A stretch of 64,000 nucleotides of DNA, taken from Paludibacter sp. Its GTDB lineage: Bacteria; Bacteroidota; Bacteroidia; Bacteroidales; Paludibacteraceae. The number at the start of each line of letters is the position of its first letter. Positions within the stretch are counted from its first letter, which is position 1. Where the stretch lies: the NCBI GenBank assembly GCA_028710415.1, contig JAQTUE010000015.1:43693-107692 (forward strand). The letters run 5' to 3'. The notes below the pieces were generated by a model. That model ran no database searches and was not told where the DNA came from. It saw nothing but the letters and a program-made list of their open reading frames with translations. Below, piece by piece: positions 53,033 to 61,305 of the stretch. The position numbers and the translations under genes were made by a program.

Positions 53033-54976
53033 ATGATTAAAGTAACATTTCCCGACGGTTCGGTACGAGAATTTGCCAAAGGCATTACCGGATTACAACT
53101 GGCTGAGAGTATCAGCTCACGCCTGGCACAAGAAGTGCTGGCAATTAGTGTCAATGACCAGATTTGGGACCTGACCCGTCCTATCGAAACCGATTCAGCC
53201 ATCCGATTGCATAAATGGGATGATGAAGAAGCCAAGCACACCTTCTGGCACAGCTCGGCCCACTTGATGGCGGAAGCCCTGCAGGAGTTGTATCCGGGCA
53301 TTAAGTTCGGCATCGGTCCGGCTATTGAAAACGGGTTCTATTATGATGTAGATCCGGGTGAAGTGACTATCAAGGAAACCGACCTGGCAACCATAGAAGC
53401 TAAAATGGTGGAAATTGTAGCGCGCAAGGAAGCCATCGTTCGGAGCGATATCAGTAAAGCCGACGCGATGAAACGCTTCGGGGATATCGGTGAAGTATAT
53501 AAAACAGAAATGATCAACGACCTGGCGGACGGTACCATCACCCTGTATACGCAAGGTGTATTTACCGATTTATGTCGTGGACCACACTTGCCGGATACCA
53601 GCCCTATCAAGGCTATCAAAGTGTTGAGCGTTGCGGGTGCTTACTGGCGTGGCGACGAAAAACGCAAGCAACTGACGCGTATCTATGGCATCACCTTCCC
53701 TAAGAAGAAAATGCTGGATGAATACCTGGTGATGCTGGAAGAAGCTAAAAAACGTGACCACCGCAAGATAGGCAGGGAACTTGAATTGTTCATGTTCTCC
53801 GAAATGGTGGGCAAGGGGCTCCCTATGTGGCTGCCACGTGGTACTGCTTTGCGTTTAAGACTGGAAGATTTCCTGAAAAAGATTCAACGCCGTTTCGACT
53901 ACCAACAGGTAATGACTCCCCATATCGGTAACAAACAACTGTATGTTACTTCTGGCCACTATGCTAAATACGGCAAGGATTCATTCCAGCCGATCCATAC
54001 CCCTGAAGAAGGCGAGGAATATCTGTTGAAACCAATGAATTGCCCTCACCACTGTGAGATATACAAATTCAAACCCCGTTCGTACAAAGACCTTCCGGTT
54101 CGTTTAGCCGAATTTGGGACAGTGTATCGTTACGAGCAAAGTGGCGAGTTGCATGGACTGACCCGTGTACGTAGCTTTACACAGGATGATGCGCACATTT
54201 TCTGCCGTCCGGATCAGGTGAAGGATGAGTTTTTGAAAGTAATGGATATTATCTTTATTATCTTCAAGGCGCTGGAATTCGAGAACTTCGAAGCCCAGAT
54301 CTCCTTGCGTGACCCGAATAACAAGGAAAAATATATTGGTACCGACGAAAACTGGGATAAAGCTGAAAATGCTATCATTGAAGTTTGCAAGGAAAAAGGA
54401 CTGAAAGCAAAAGTGGAATATGGTGAAGCTGCCTTCTACGGTCCTAAGCTTGACTTTATGGTACGCGATGCCATCGGCCGCAAATGGCAGCTGGGAACTA
54501 TCCAGGTGGATTATAACCTGCCTGAACGTTTCGAGCTGGACTATACGGGCGAGGACAACCAAAAACACCGTCCGGTGATGATTCACCGTGCGCCATTTGG
54601 TTCCATGGAGCGTTTCGTGGCAGTGCTTATTGAGCATACCGCCGGTAAATTCCCATTGTGGCTGACTCCTGACCAGGTAGTGATCCTGCCTATCAGCGAA
54701 AAATTCAACGACTATGCGTTCCAGATTGCAAAAGAGATGAACTCTCAGGAAATCCGTGTCACCGTGGATGACCGTAACGAAAAGATCGGACGCAAGATAC
54801 GCGACAACGAATTGAAACGTATCCCGTATATGTTGATCGTTGGCGAAAAAGAAGCTGAAAACGGGGAAGTATCCGTACGCCGTCAGGGTGAAGGGGACAA
54901 AGGAACCATGAAAGTGGCTGACTTTGCAAAACTGATTACCGACGAGGTGGCTGTATTGATGAACGAGTTTAATTGA
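53033..54976 (+). CDS. thrS: Threonyl-tRNA synthetase
   Basis: 647 residues, normal length. N-terminal TGS domain ([21 protein letters not shown]), editing domain with the zinc-like [11 protein letters not shown] and the later GPHLPDTS, then the class II core: motif 2 in [20 protein letters not shown], zinc-binding Cys in [11 protein letters not shown], motif 3 near [18 protein letters not shown], and the anticodon-binding domain from [12 protein letters not shown]. It charges tRNA-Thr and clears Ser-tRNA-Thr. GC content and codon use here are higher than in the accessory region before it. Confidence 0.98.
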   Translation: MIKVTFPDGSVREFAKGITGLQLAESISSRLAQEVLAISVNDQIWDLTRPIETDSAIRLHKWDDEEAKHTFWHSSAHLMAEALQELYPGIKFGIGPAIENGFYYDVDPGEVTIKETDLATIEAKMVEIVARKEAIVRSDISKADAMKRFGDIGEVYKTEMINDLADGTITLYTQGVFTDLCRGPHLPDTSPIKAIKVLSVAGAYWRGDEKRKQLTRIYGITFPKKKMLDEYLVMLEEAKKRDHRKIGRELELFMFSEMVGKGLPMWLPRGTALRLRLEDFLKKIQRRFDYQQVMTPHIGNKQLYVTSGHYAKYGKDSFQPIHTPEEGEEYLLKPMNCPHHCEIYKFKPRSYKDLPVRLAEFGTVYRYEQSGELHGLTRVRSFTQDDAHIFCRPDQVKDEFLKVMDIIFIIFKALEFENFEAQISLRDPNNKEKYIGTDENWDKAENAIIEVCKEKGLKAKVEYGEAAFYGPKLDFMVRDAIGRKWQLGTIQVDYNLPERFELDYTGEDNQKHRPVMIHRAPFGSMERFVAVLIEHTAGKFPLWLTPDQVVILPISEKFNDYAFQIAKEMNSQEIRVTVDDRNEKIGRKIRDNELKRIPYMLIVGEKEAENGEVSVRRQGEGDKGTMKVADFAKLITDEVAVLMNEFN

Positions 54977-54980
54977 TTAT

Positions 54981-55050
54981 AAGAGGCAAGAGGCAAGAGG
55001 TAAGAGGTAAGAACCAGGAATCAAGAGCCAGGAACCAGGAATAAAGATAA
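54981..55050. repeat. 7-bp purine-rich tandem repeat after thrS
   Basis: Units AAGAGGC, AAGAGGT, AAGAACC, AGGAATC and similar, ten in a row, all purine-rich on the plus strand, between the thrS stop and its terminator. Confidence 0.65.
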
Positions 55051-55067
55051 GAAAAGCAAGAAAGAAG

Positions 55068-55101
55068 AAACGCGAATCGGGTAATCCGGTTCGCGTTTTT
55101 T
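55068..55101. terminator. Bidirectional terminator, CGCGAATCGG family (copy A)
   Basis: AAACGCGAATCGG and CCGGTTCGCGTTT form a 13-bp stem with one G-T pair, then T6. It separates convergent thrS and the MNT gene. Near-identical hairpins occur at 55951 and 56990. Confidence 0.88.
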
Positions 55102-55105
55102 AGCT

Positions 55106-55420
55106 TTATTGATTTGGTTTGTATACCGATACTCCAATACGATTAATGTGATCGGTTAATTCAGGGTTGTGAATGCTTTGGTAATCGAGGATGTCAAACT
55201 TGTAGGGCAAACTGGTTTCTTCGTTGAGCCTGTAACTGATGGTTGAGACAATTTCCAGGTTCAGATCCGGACCTTTCACTGCAATATCCAGATCACTACC
55301 ATTCCTATGATTTCCTTTAGCCCGGCTGCCAAAGATGATAGCTTCCTGTACCTGAGGAAACTCTTTTAGGATGGCTAAAACAATCTCCATGTCAGATTCA
55401 CGAAGGCCAAAATCATTCAT
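55106..55420 (-). CDS. MNT nucleotidyltransferase antitoxin (HI0073 type)
   Basis: 104 residues. IIFGSRAKGNHRNGSDLDIAV carries the full GSRAKG-x4-SDLD motif. In MntA/HepT pairs the MNT protein adds AMP to the HEPN toxin and so blocks its RNase. The start codon lies 8 bp inside the upstream HEPN gene, showing coupling. This pair fits a type VII toxin-antitoxin system, with the toxin gene first. Confidence 0.92.
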   Translation of the reverse strand: MNDFGLRESDMEIVLAILKEFPQVQEAIIFGSRAKGNHRNGSDLDIAVKGPDLNLEIVSTISYRLNEETSLPYKFDILDYQSIHNPELTDHINRIGVSVYKPNQ

Positions 55421-55820
55421 TGGACAGTTTCTTTAGGGTGTTGTATAATTGGGACAAAAGCGGATAATACTTTTGATGAATCAGTTTCTCCACTTCCGAA
55501 GCTTTTTCTTCGTCATAGGCATGGGATGTCAGATTCCGGTCCAGGAGTAAGTCCATCCAACTGTGGCCGTCTTCAATCAGGCCTATTTCAAAAGCTTTCT
55601 TAAAAGCACTTCGTGGAGATTTTACATCCCTGAATCCCTGTTCCTCCAGATAATCTTTTATGGTATTCCAGGCAAGCTCATAGCTCATTTCAAAGAACCG
55701 GAAGATACCTGCTTTTTGCAGCATATCCGGATTTTTCAGTTGGAGGGCTGTATCTAAATGGGATATTGCTTTATCGTAATTCTGAAACCGTTGTATCCAA
55801 CGTATGTCATTGTCTTCCAT
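55413..55820 (-). CDS. HEPN-like toxin/substrate-binding subunit (HI0074 family)
   Basis: 135 residues, all helical. FFEMSYELAWNTIKDYLEEQ is typical of the nucleotidyltransferase substrate-binding family. A possible R-x4-H motif is RNLTSHAYDE near residue 93, followed by Tyr, as in HepT (RNxxxHxY). Predicted RNase toxin, neutralised by the overlapping MNT gene. Confidence 0.9.
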   Translation of the reverse strand: MEDNDIRWIQRFQNYDKAISHLDTALQLKNPDMLQKAGIFRFFEMSYELAWNTIKDYLEEQGFRDVKSPRSAFKKAFEIGLIEDGHSWMDLLLDRNLTSHAYDEEKASEVEKLIHQKYYPLLSQLYNTLKKLSNE

Positions 55821-55897
55821 GATGCAGGATATTTGAAATGGCTTTTACTGATTTATAGATGCAAATATACAAATTCTATTTAATATCTAAAGAAAAC

Positions 55898-55989
55898 CCT
55901 TTTGTGTGCTTCGCACGACAAAAGGTTTGACGTCAAAAGGTTATAATAACAAAGAAACGCGAATCGGGATGACCGGTTCGCGTTTCTTT
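55898..55989 (-). terminator. Double hairpin after the outer membrane protein gene (copy B)
   Basis: AAAGAAACGCGAATCGG / CCGGTTCGCGTTTCTTT at 55951-55989, and CTTTTGTGTGCTTCGCACGA with its right arm CAAAAGG at 55898-55925. Both are strong stems. The first is the same element as at 55068 and 56990, the second as at 57084. Confidence 0.8.
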
Positions 55990-56004
55990 ATAATAATTAT
56001 ATTT

Positions 56005-56835
56005 TTAGAATAATATGCCCAGGGTAAAACCTAGTGTGAAATTATTATCATATCCTGTAAAGTTATATCCGTTTGCATAACTTTCATAATGCCGGGACCC
56101 ATTGGTTTGTAGATTTAGATCAATACCAAAGGTTAAGAACACATACTGATCAAGTCTTACACCATAATTATAGGAGGTATTCATATATAAACTCAGATCA
56201 TTCAAGAAAGAATAAAAATTTTCTTTCCCAAGTCCTAAATCCAAAGCAAATGATGAGAACTTTTTATGTTCGATCATATTGTAATACCGGGCATCCAGAA
56301 ACAAATTATGGTATGAACTTTCATCTAGATCACGGTATACGTAACCAACTCCAAAAGCTATATCTTTCCAGTAACGGTGACTGTAAATTGCCTGAAGTTT
56401 GTGCTGGGAATAAATATTATCAAGAGAATAAATTGTTAATCTATCTGCTCCTCCCTGAATCATAATAGGGTTGATTGGGAAACCATCAGGTTCAAAATTA
56501 AGTTGCTTTTTCCTTACGGTTTTTGTAGTTTCAGTAGTTATAGAGTCCATTCCGGTTAATGATGATTTTATGGTAGTGTATTTACCTGACAGATCAAAGC
56601 CTTCGGAGTAGTATTCGGTTGTATGGATATGGAAAGACTGTATATCATCATCTACAAAAGTTAGAACCCCGGTTCCGGTTTTAATCTTTATACTTTTGTT
56701 TGGAGTATACTGTATAATTTTTCCACAATACAGGTTCCCATTATTTAATAATACCGAATCCACTTTATTTTGTTGTGAGTAAACATTGCAACTGATTGCA
56801 TAAATACAAAACAAAATTATAATTGTCTTTCTCAT
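56005..56835 (-). CDS. Secreted protein with likely C-terminal beta-barrel
   Basis: 276 residues. Signal peptide (cleavage near NVYSQ), residues 25-75 beta-rich (NGNLYCGKIIQYTPNKSIKI), then from about residue 130 alternating amphipathic strands (QAIYSHRYWKDIAFGVGYVY, FTLGFTLGILF at the end). The terminal Phe and short turns suggest an outer membrane barrel of about 8 strands. Family not recognised; stands alone with its own terminator. Confidence 0.8.
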   Translation of the reverse strand: MRKTIIILFCIYAISCNVYSQQNKVDSVLLNNGNLYCGKIIQYTPNKSIKIKTGTGVLTFVDDDIQSFHIHTTEYYSEGFDLSGKYTTIKSSLTGMDSITTETTKTVRKKQLNFEPDGFPINPIMIQGGADRLTIYSLDNIYSQHKLQAIYSHRYWKDIAFGVGYVYRDLDESSYHNLFLDARYYNMIEHKKFSSFALDLGLGKENFYSFLNDLSLYMNTSYNYGVRLDQYVFLTFGIDLNLQTNGSRHYESYANGYNFTGYDNNFTLGFTLGILF

Positions 56836-56989
56836 TCCTTACACCAGTTTTTTTAATTATACATTATTTAAATAAAAACCAAAAGTAAGAATAATATTTT
56901 GGATTAACAATGTTAAGTGTGAATAATTCTATTTAATATCTGGTAAAACACTTTTGTATCATTAGGACGAGGAAAGTTATAAACACAAC

Positions 56990-57020
56990 AAACGCGAATC
57001 GGAATAACCGGTTCGCGTTT
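56990..57020 (-). terminator. CGCGAATCGG-family hairpin (copy C)
   Basis: AAACGCGAATCGG and CCGGTTCGCGTTT with loop AATAA; same element as at 55068 and 55951. Confidence 0.75.
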
Positions 57021-57083
57021 CTTTGCTTAATATGTTGCTTGTTTTGAAAGTTTAAAAGTATCGGTTTAAAAATGAAGAAAACG

Positions 57084-57110
57084 CTTTTGTGTGCTTCGCA
57101 CGACAAAAGG
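57084..57110 (-). terminator. GTGCTTCGCAC hairpin after the thioredoxin operon
   Basis: CTTTTGT-GTGC-TTC-GCAC-GACAAAAG, 23 bp after the stop at 57133; same sequence as at 55898-55925. Confidence 0.75.
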
Positions 57111-57132
57111 TTTGATCGACAAAAGGTTTTCT

Positions 57133-57771
57133 TTATTCCTTTTGTGCCTTAATGCTGCACCCAATGGCAACAGTCATGGTTTCTACGACCGGTTTGTTGG
57201 CAAGCAGTGCATCCACAGCAGCCTCTACATATTTATGACTTACATCATTTGCATCGGAGTAGTTATCATCAATAGCACCAATGTACCGTACAATGTTTTT
57301 GCCATTTACTTTTTGCAGGATAAAAACATGCGGGGTTCGTGTTGCACCATATTGTGGATAAACGGTTTGTCCTTCGTCAAATAAATACGGGAAGGTAAAG
57401 CCTTTTTCTTTTGCCCGTTGTTTCATGCCTTCAAAGCTGTCCTGAGGCTCCATCTTCGGGTCGTTGGGATTAATGGCAATCACCGGATACCCTTTCGGAG
57501 CATATTTATGATTCAACCCTATAATCCTGTTTTCGTAAGCTTTGGCGTACGGACAATGGTTGCAGGTGAAGATGACAATATATCCTTTCGCATCCTTGTA
57601 ATCAGAAAGTGAAACCATTTTATTATCTACACTTTTCAATTTGAAATCGGTTGCTGTATCGCCGACTTTGTACCCTTTATGTACTATCGTATTTTCCATT
57701 TTCTTTGCGTTTGCCTGTATTAAAAATATCGTGAATAATATTATACCTAAAATAATTCCAGTTTTTTTCAT
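57133..57771 (-). CDS. AhpC/TSA-type thioredoxin family protein, secreted
   Basis: 212 residues. Signal peptide (MKKTGIILGIILFTIFLIQANA), then a peroxiredoxin/thioredoxin fold: GDTATDFKLKSVDNKMVSLS and the redox motif FTCNHCPYAKAYENRI. The CNHC pair replaces the usual CGPC. Members of this group are found near TlpA proteins in envelope redox systems. It begins 10 bp after the TlpA-like gene, so the two form an operon. Confidence 0.92.
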   Translation of the reverse strand: MKKTGIILGIILFTIFLIQANAKKMENTIVHKGYKVGDTATDFKLKSVDNKMVSLSDYKDAKGYIVIFTCNHCPYAKAYENRIIGLNHKYAPKGYPVIAINPNDPKMEPQDSFEGMKQRAKEKGFTFPYLFDEGQTVYPQYGATRTPHVFILQKVNGKNIVRYIGAIDDNYSDANDVSHKYVEAAVDALLANKPVVETMTVAIGCSIKAQKE

Positions 57772-57781
57772 ATCAATTGTA

Positions 57782-58312
57782 TTATAAGTATTTATTGATG
57801 AGTTTTACTAATTCGCTTTTTTGCATTTTACTTTCTTTAAAATCCAGTTTCTCACCGTTCCGGTAGAATACGGTGGCAGGGATTGATCCACCCCAATTCT
57901 TATCTACTGCCGGTATCCATTGGTTCATACGCTTGTTATCATCCAACAGATACACCTCAGCATCAATTTTATTCTTTGCTAAAAAGGGCTGTACCACCAA
58001 TTCAACTTGGTTGGCAATATCCAGGCTTACCAGGATCATTTTAAAATTCGGTTTGTCCCGGTAGGTTTTATTTACTTCCATAAATTCGGGAAGCTCCATC
58101 ACACAAGGCCTGCACCAGGTAGCCCAAAAGTTCACCACGTACAGTTTGTTATCCTTCTTTTTGATGATCGATTCAAGCTGTTCAAAGTTTACTACCGTAA
58201 CTTTATGATCGACATGGATGATAGATACGGCTCCTGACATTTTCTTTTTTGTATTTTGACCGTTGCTCGTGAAACTTAACATGGCCATGAATATAATAAT
58301 CAATATTTTCAT
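57782..58312 (-). CDS. TlpA-like thiol-disulfide oxidoreductase, secreted
   Basis: 176 residues from the ATG at 58312 (MKILIIIFMAMLSFTSNGQ), chosen as it gives a signal peptide; the frame is open to 58408. Thioredoxin fold with redox centre WCRPC in FWATWCRPCVMELPEF and cis-proline in GGSIPATVFY. Keeps envelope cysteines reduced, probably with the partner gene downstream. Confidence 0.9.
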   Translation of the reverse strand: MKILIIIFMAMLSFTSNGQNTKKKMSGAVSIIHVDHKVTVVNFEQLESIIKKKDNKLYVVNFWATWCRPCVMELPEFMEVNKTYRDKPNFKMILVSLDIANQVELVVQPFLAKNKIDAEVYLLDDNKRMNQWIPAVDKNWGGSIPATVFYRNGEKLDFKESKMQKSELVKLINKYL

Positions 58313-58579
58313 TGAAGTTTTGAAAGACAAACACCAGCTTACCTGTATTTGTTTGAAGAGGAGGGTTGATAATAACTTTTCAGGGAATATTTTAAAAACA
58401 ATTTTCAATTAAGGCCGATAAATTCACGTTTGTTATTTGATAGTTACTGTGTTATTTAAAATTGATCAAAATGTAATCAATAGATTCGATTAATTATTGA
58501 TAAAAGTATTAGGTTATTCAACCTGAGTATTTTGAAAGAAGATTGTTTATTGATAATTAATAGTGCATTCTGTTTGAAA

Positions 58580-59845
58580 TCAATATAATAAATTGTCCAG
58601 TTCTTTATTTAAAATCACTTTTGTAGATTCAGTTGGAATTTGATTAATAGTCTTCTTGGTAAGTCCTTTTAGAGTGTTGAGCGATGAATTTAAATAATTT
58701 TCAGTTGAGGTTTCTTTTCCATGCAACAAATAACTTCTTTCTTGTCTCAAATGTTTAAGTTGATTTGCTTCTTCAATAGTTAATATATTTTGAGCTACCA
58801 GAATTTTGAAATCGGGAGATAGATATTTATCACTCGATATTTTAGTTTTAGTTTGAAAATCATTGAACGCTTTTTCCAACACAATCCAACACTTCACATA
58901 TGATTCGGAAATTAAAATGATATTATCCGGTAAATTTAGATTCTTAAAGAATTTCTTAAGATTGGTTTTATCTTTATCATAAAAGTCAACCAAAAACATA
59001 TTCAACAATTGATCGGTGATTGACTCCTCTGAATCAATATTAATTTTATGTAAATATAAATCCAATTCATGTGTGTTTAGTTTTTTAATGGTGTTCAGGT
59101 AATTGTTTAATATATACGTATCACCAAGCTTAATCTTATTCAAATAATTCTTGTCAATTGTATTCAAAATAAAATTCGTTAACTCATATTGATTCGTAAT
59201 TTCCCTGTTTTGTTTAGTTCGATTCATAATAACGGATTTTAATCTTTCAAGAGCAATTTCACCGCTTAATACAAGTCCGTTAATTTCATCCAGGATTGAA
59301 CATTCGGCTGCAGAGAGTTCACCAGCAAAGGGCTTATAAACTAAATCGTGTTCCACTTCGGACCAGGCATGCATAAGAACTGATGCTACCTGAATTTCGA
59401 TATTCGGTTCATAATATCTTTTTGAATAACTCTCTTTGTTTAATTTAATCCTGTAATGTACTGCCCAATAGCCTGAAAATCTTTTCGAATTATTAGGTTG
59501 TATCGATTTGATTGGAAAAGTTTTCTTTAGTTCAACATGGAAAAATTCATTGATGATTTCATCAACGATATCCCTTTCTGACGGGAAATAAAGTGACACC
59601 CGTACACCAGCCAGATCTACTATGTCATTATAAATTTCTTCTAAACTTTCATATTTTTTTTCAATATCTCTTTTTATTAATTTTACTTTCAACTTATCAG
59701 GTCTTTTTGCTCTATAAGTTACTTCCGCTTTTATACCACGTTTAATAAGTTGATCTTCAATTTTATTTGCCACACTTTGCGACAATTTTTGATAATAGTC
59801 AAATTCTTTATTATACTGTTTTAAGAAATCCTCAATTATTTTCAT
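58580..59845 (-). CDS. RelA/SpoT domain (p)ppGpp synthetase-like protein with C-terminal extension
   Basis: 421 residues. Residues 20-180 carry the RelA/SpoT synthetase fold: RAKRPDKLKVKL near 45, DIVDLAGVRVSLYFP at 74-88, FSGYWAVHYRIKL near 123 and IEIQVASVLMHAWSEVEHDL at 149-168. There is no hydrolase (HD) domain before it. The last 240 residues are helical and unlike the TGS-ACT parts of long RelA. They include HLRQERSYLLHGKET with an R-x4-H (R370-H375) that resembles a HEPN motif. Either a small alarmone synthetase or a toxSAS-type toxin; single gene, no antitoxin seen beside it. Confidence 0.88.
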   Translation of the reverse strand: MKIIEDFLKQYNKEFDYYQKLSQSVANKIEDQLIKRGIKAEVTYRAKRPDKLKVKLIKRDIEKKYESLEEIYNDIVDLAGVRVSLYFPSERDIVDEIINEFFHVELKKTFPIKSIQPNNSKRFSGYWAVHYRIKLNKESYSKRYYEPNIEIQVASVLMHAWSEVEHDLVYKPFAGELSAAECSILDEINGLVLSGEIALERLKSVIMNRTKQNREITNQYELTNFILNTIDKNYLNKIKLGDTYILNNYLNTIKKLNTHELDLYLHKINIDSEESITDQLLNMFLVDFYDKDKTNLKKFFKNLNLPDNIILISESYVKCWIVLEKAFNDFQTKTKISSDKYLSPDFKILVAQNILTIEEANQLKHLRQERSYLLHGKETSTENYLNSSLNTLKGLTKKTINQIPTESTKVILNKELDNLLY

Positions 59846-60077
59846 AATGTGTTTTCATATTAAATGGTTAACACTATATTAAAGAAAATTTCCATTTTTT
59901 CTATATGTGCCTTAGTAAAGTTACAGACATATGCTACATAATATTTAAAACTAATAAAGATATAACAGTTATTGTTTTAAATTGTTTTATACATTGTTAA
60001 TTGCCTCATTTGTATTATAATAGATATGAAACACGAATTTTATTTGTTTACATTTCTTTCCAAATTAGAGAATTGTT

Positions 60078-60635
60078 CTAATCCTTAAATTTGATTTCTT
60101 CTGCAAGTCTCATTATTTCTAATGAGGTTCTCAGGTTTCTGGTGGTTGCAGTCACCTTGAGCTTCTTTTCAAAAAATGTATTGTTGAGTTTTGTATTGCC
60201 ATAACCATCCGGCATGTAGAGATAGATTGTTTTACCTGAACAGTGGAATTCATCGGGAGTAAATTCATCAGCGGGTATTTTTTGCACCAATGCTGAGTCC
60301 GGTATATCGGAAAGAAAGGTGAGGTGCATGAAAGCTATATCTCTGGAAGGGTCTTTTGTATATGGATTATTATCGAGTGCATTTTTAAGATCTTCAATAG
60401 TGAGCACCAAAACCTGAACCTTTAACCCCAAAGTATTCATTATTTTGTCTGCAATTGACTTCTCCAATACTTTCGGATCGGTACTATCGTCTCTAAAAAT
60501 GACATTCCCACTTTGAATATAGGTCTTTACATCAGCATACCCGAGTTCAACATACAGCTGACGCAAGGTATCCATTTTAATCTGATTGTGTCCTCCGACA
60601 TTAATGCCGCGTAGTATGGAGATGTATGTAGTCAT
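60078..60635 (-). CDS. DUF1697 family protein
   Basis: 185 residues. The start TTYISILRGINVGGHNQIKM and then LYVELGYADVKTYIQSGNVIF is the DUF1697 signature. Family function is unknown. The start codon directly abuts an 8-bp repeat array, so its 5' leader consists of repeats. Single gene. Confidence 0.92.
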   Translation of the reverse strand: MTTYISILRGINVGGHNQIKMDTLRQLYVELGYADVKTYIQSGNVIFRDDSTDPKVLEKSIADKIMNTLGLKVQVLVLTIEDLKNALDNNPYTKDPSRDIAFMHLTFLSDIPDSALVQKIPADEFTPDEFHCSGKTIYLYMPDGYGNTKLNNTFFEKKLKVTATTRNLRTSLEIMRLAEEIKFKD

Positions 60636-60750
60636 TGGTTGATTAAGTTGATTGGTTGACTGGTTGATTAGTTAATTGGTTGATTGGTTGACTGGTTAAT
60701 TGGTTGATTAAGTTGATTGGTTAATTAAGTTGAATAAGTTGATTGGTTGA
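60636..60750. repeat. 8-bp tandem array TTGATTGG and variants
   Basis: About thirteen units of 8-9 bp (TTGATTGG, TTGACTGG, TTAATTGG, TTGATTAAG) starting at the ATG of the DUF1697 gene. Same motif as at 28.3 and 37.8-38.1 kb. The rest of the gap to 61305 has no gene; a CCCCCTTTGGGGGTTGGGGG stretch lies at 60939-60960. Confidence 0.75.
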
Positions 60751-61305
60751 ATATATTGACTAAGATTTGAATGGGACACTGGTTTAAAGTTTGTAATTCA
60801 GATTCCAGGTAATTAAGTATTTAAAAGAATTTATTGATATGTTGTTGTTTTCAGCCCATTAACTCCAAAATGGTACTTTAAGACGCAGTGTTTGAACACT
60901 TTCAAATACTGAATCTCTACTGAAGATGCACTCTTACTCCCCCTTTGGGGGTTGGGGGGTCAGGAATAAATTAATTGCAAAAACAGTCAGATTAAATATT
61001 TATCAAACTTATCAATATTTATTACTGATTACTTAGGCACAAAGTAAAACAATCTTCTTTAATAAATCCTGTTAAACAAGCCTGAAATCAAAACAATATA
61101 CGGAAAAATATGTTTTAGCAAACGGGAAAATTTCTCAATCATGCACAAAGGGATGAAAAAGGAAGTCAACGATTGAAAAAACAGCGTTAGATTGGAATCT
61201 ATATAATTAATTTTTTGCAAGAAACAAGCTTTTGGGTTAAAAATGTGCTGTTTATTCGGGATTTTTTACGACCTTTGTGCCCCAAATACACTTATAAATT
61301 TTTGA

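Noticed and set aside
60939..60960. CCCCCTTTGGGGGTTGGGGG stretch as a G-quadruplex or terminator
   Set aside because: Too few G tracts of even spacing and no T run; such stretches are common in intergenic DNA of this group.
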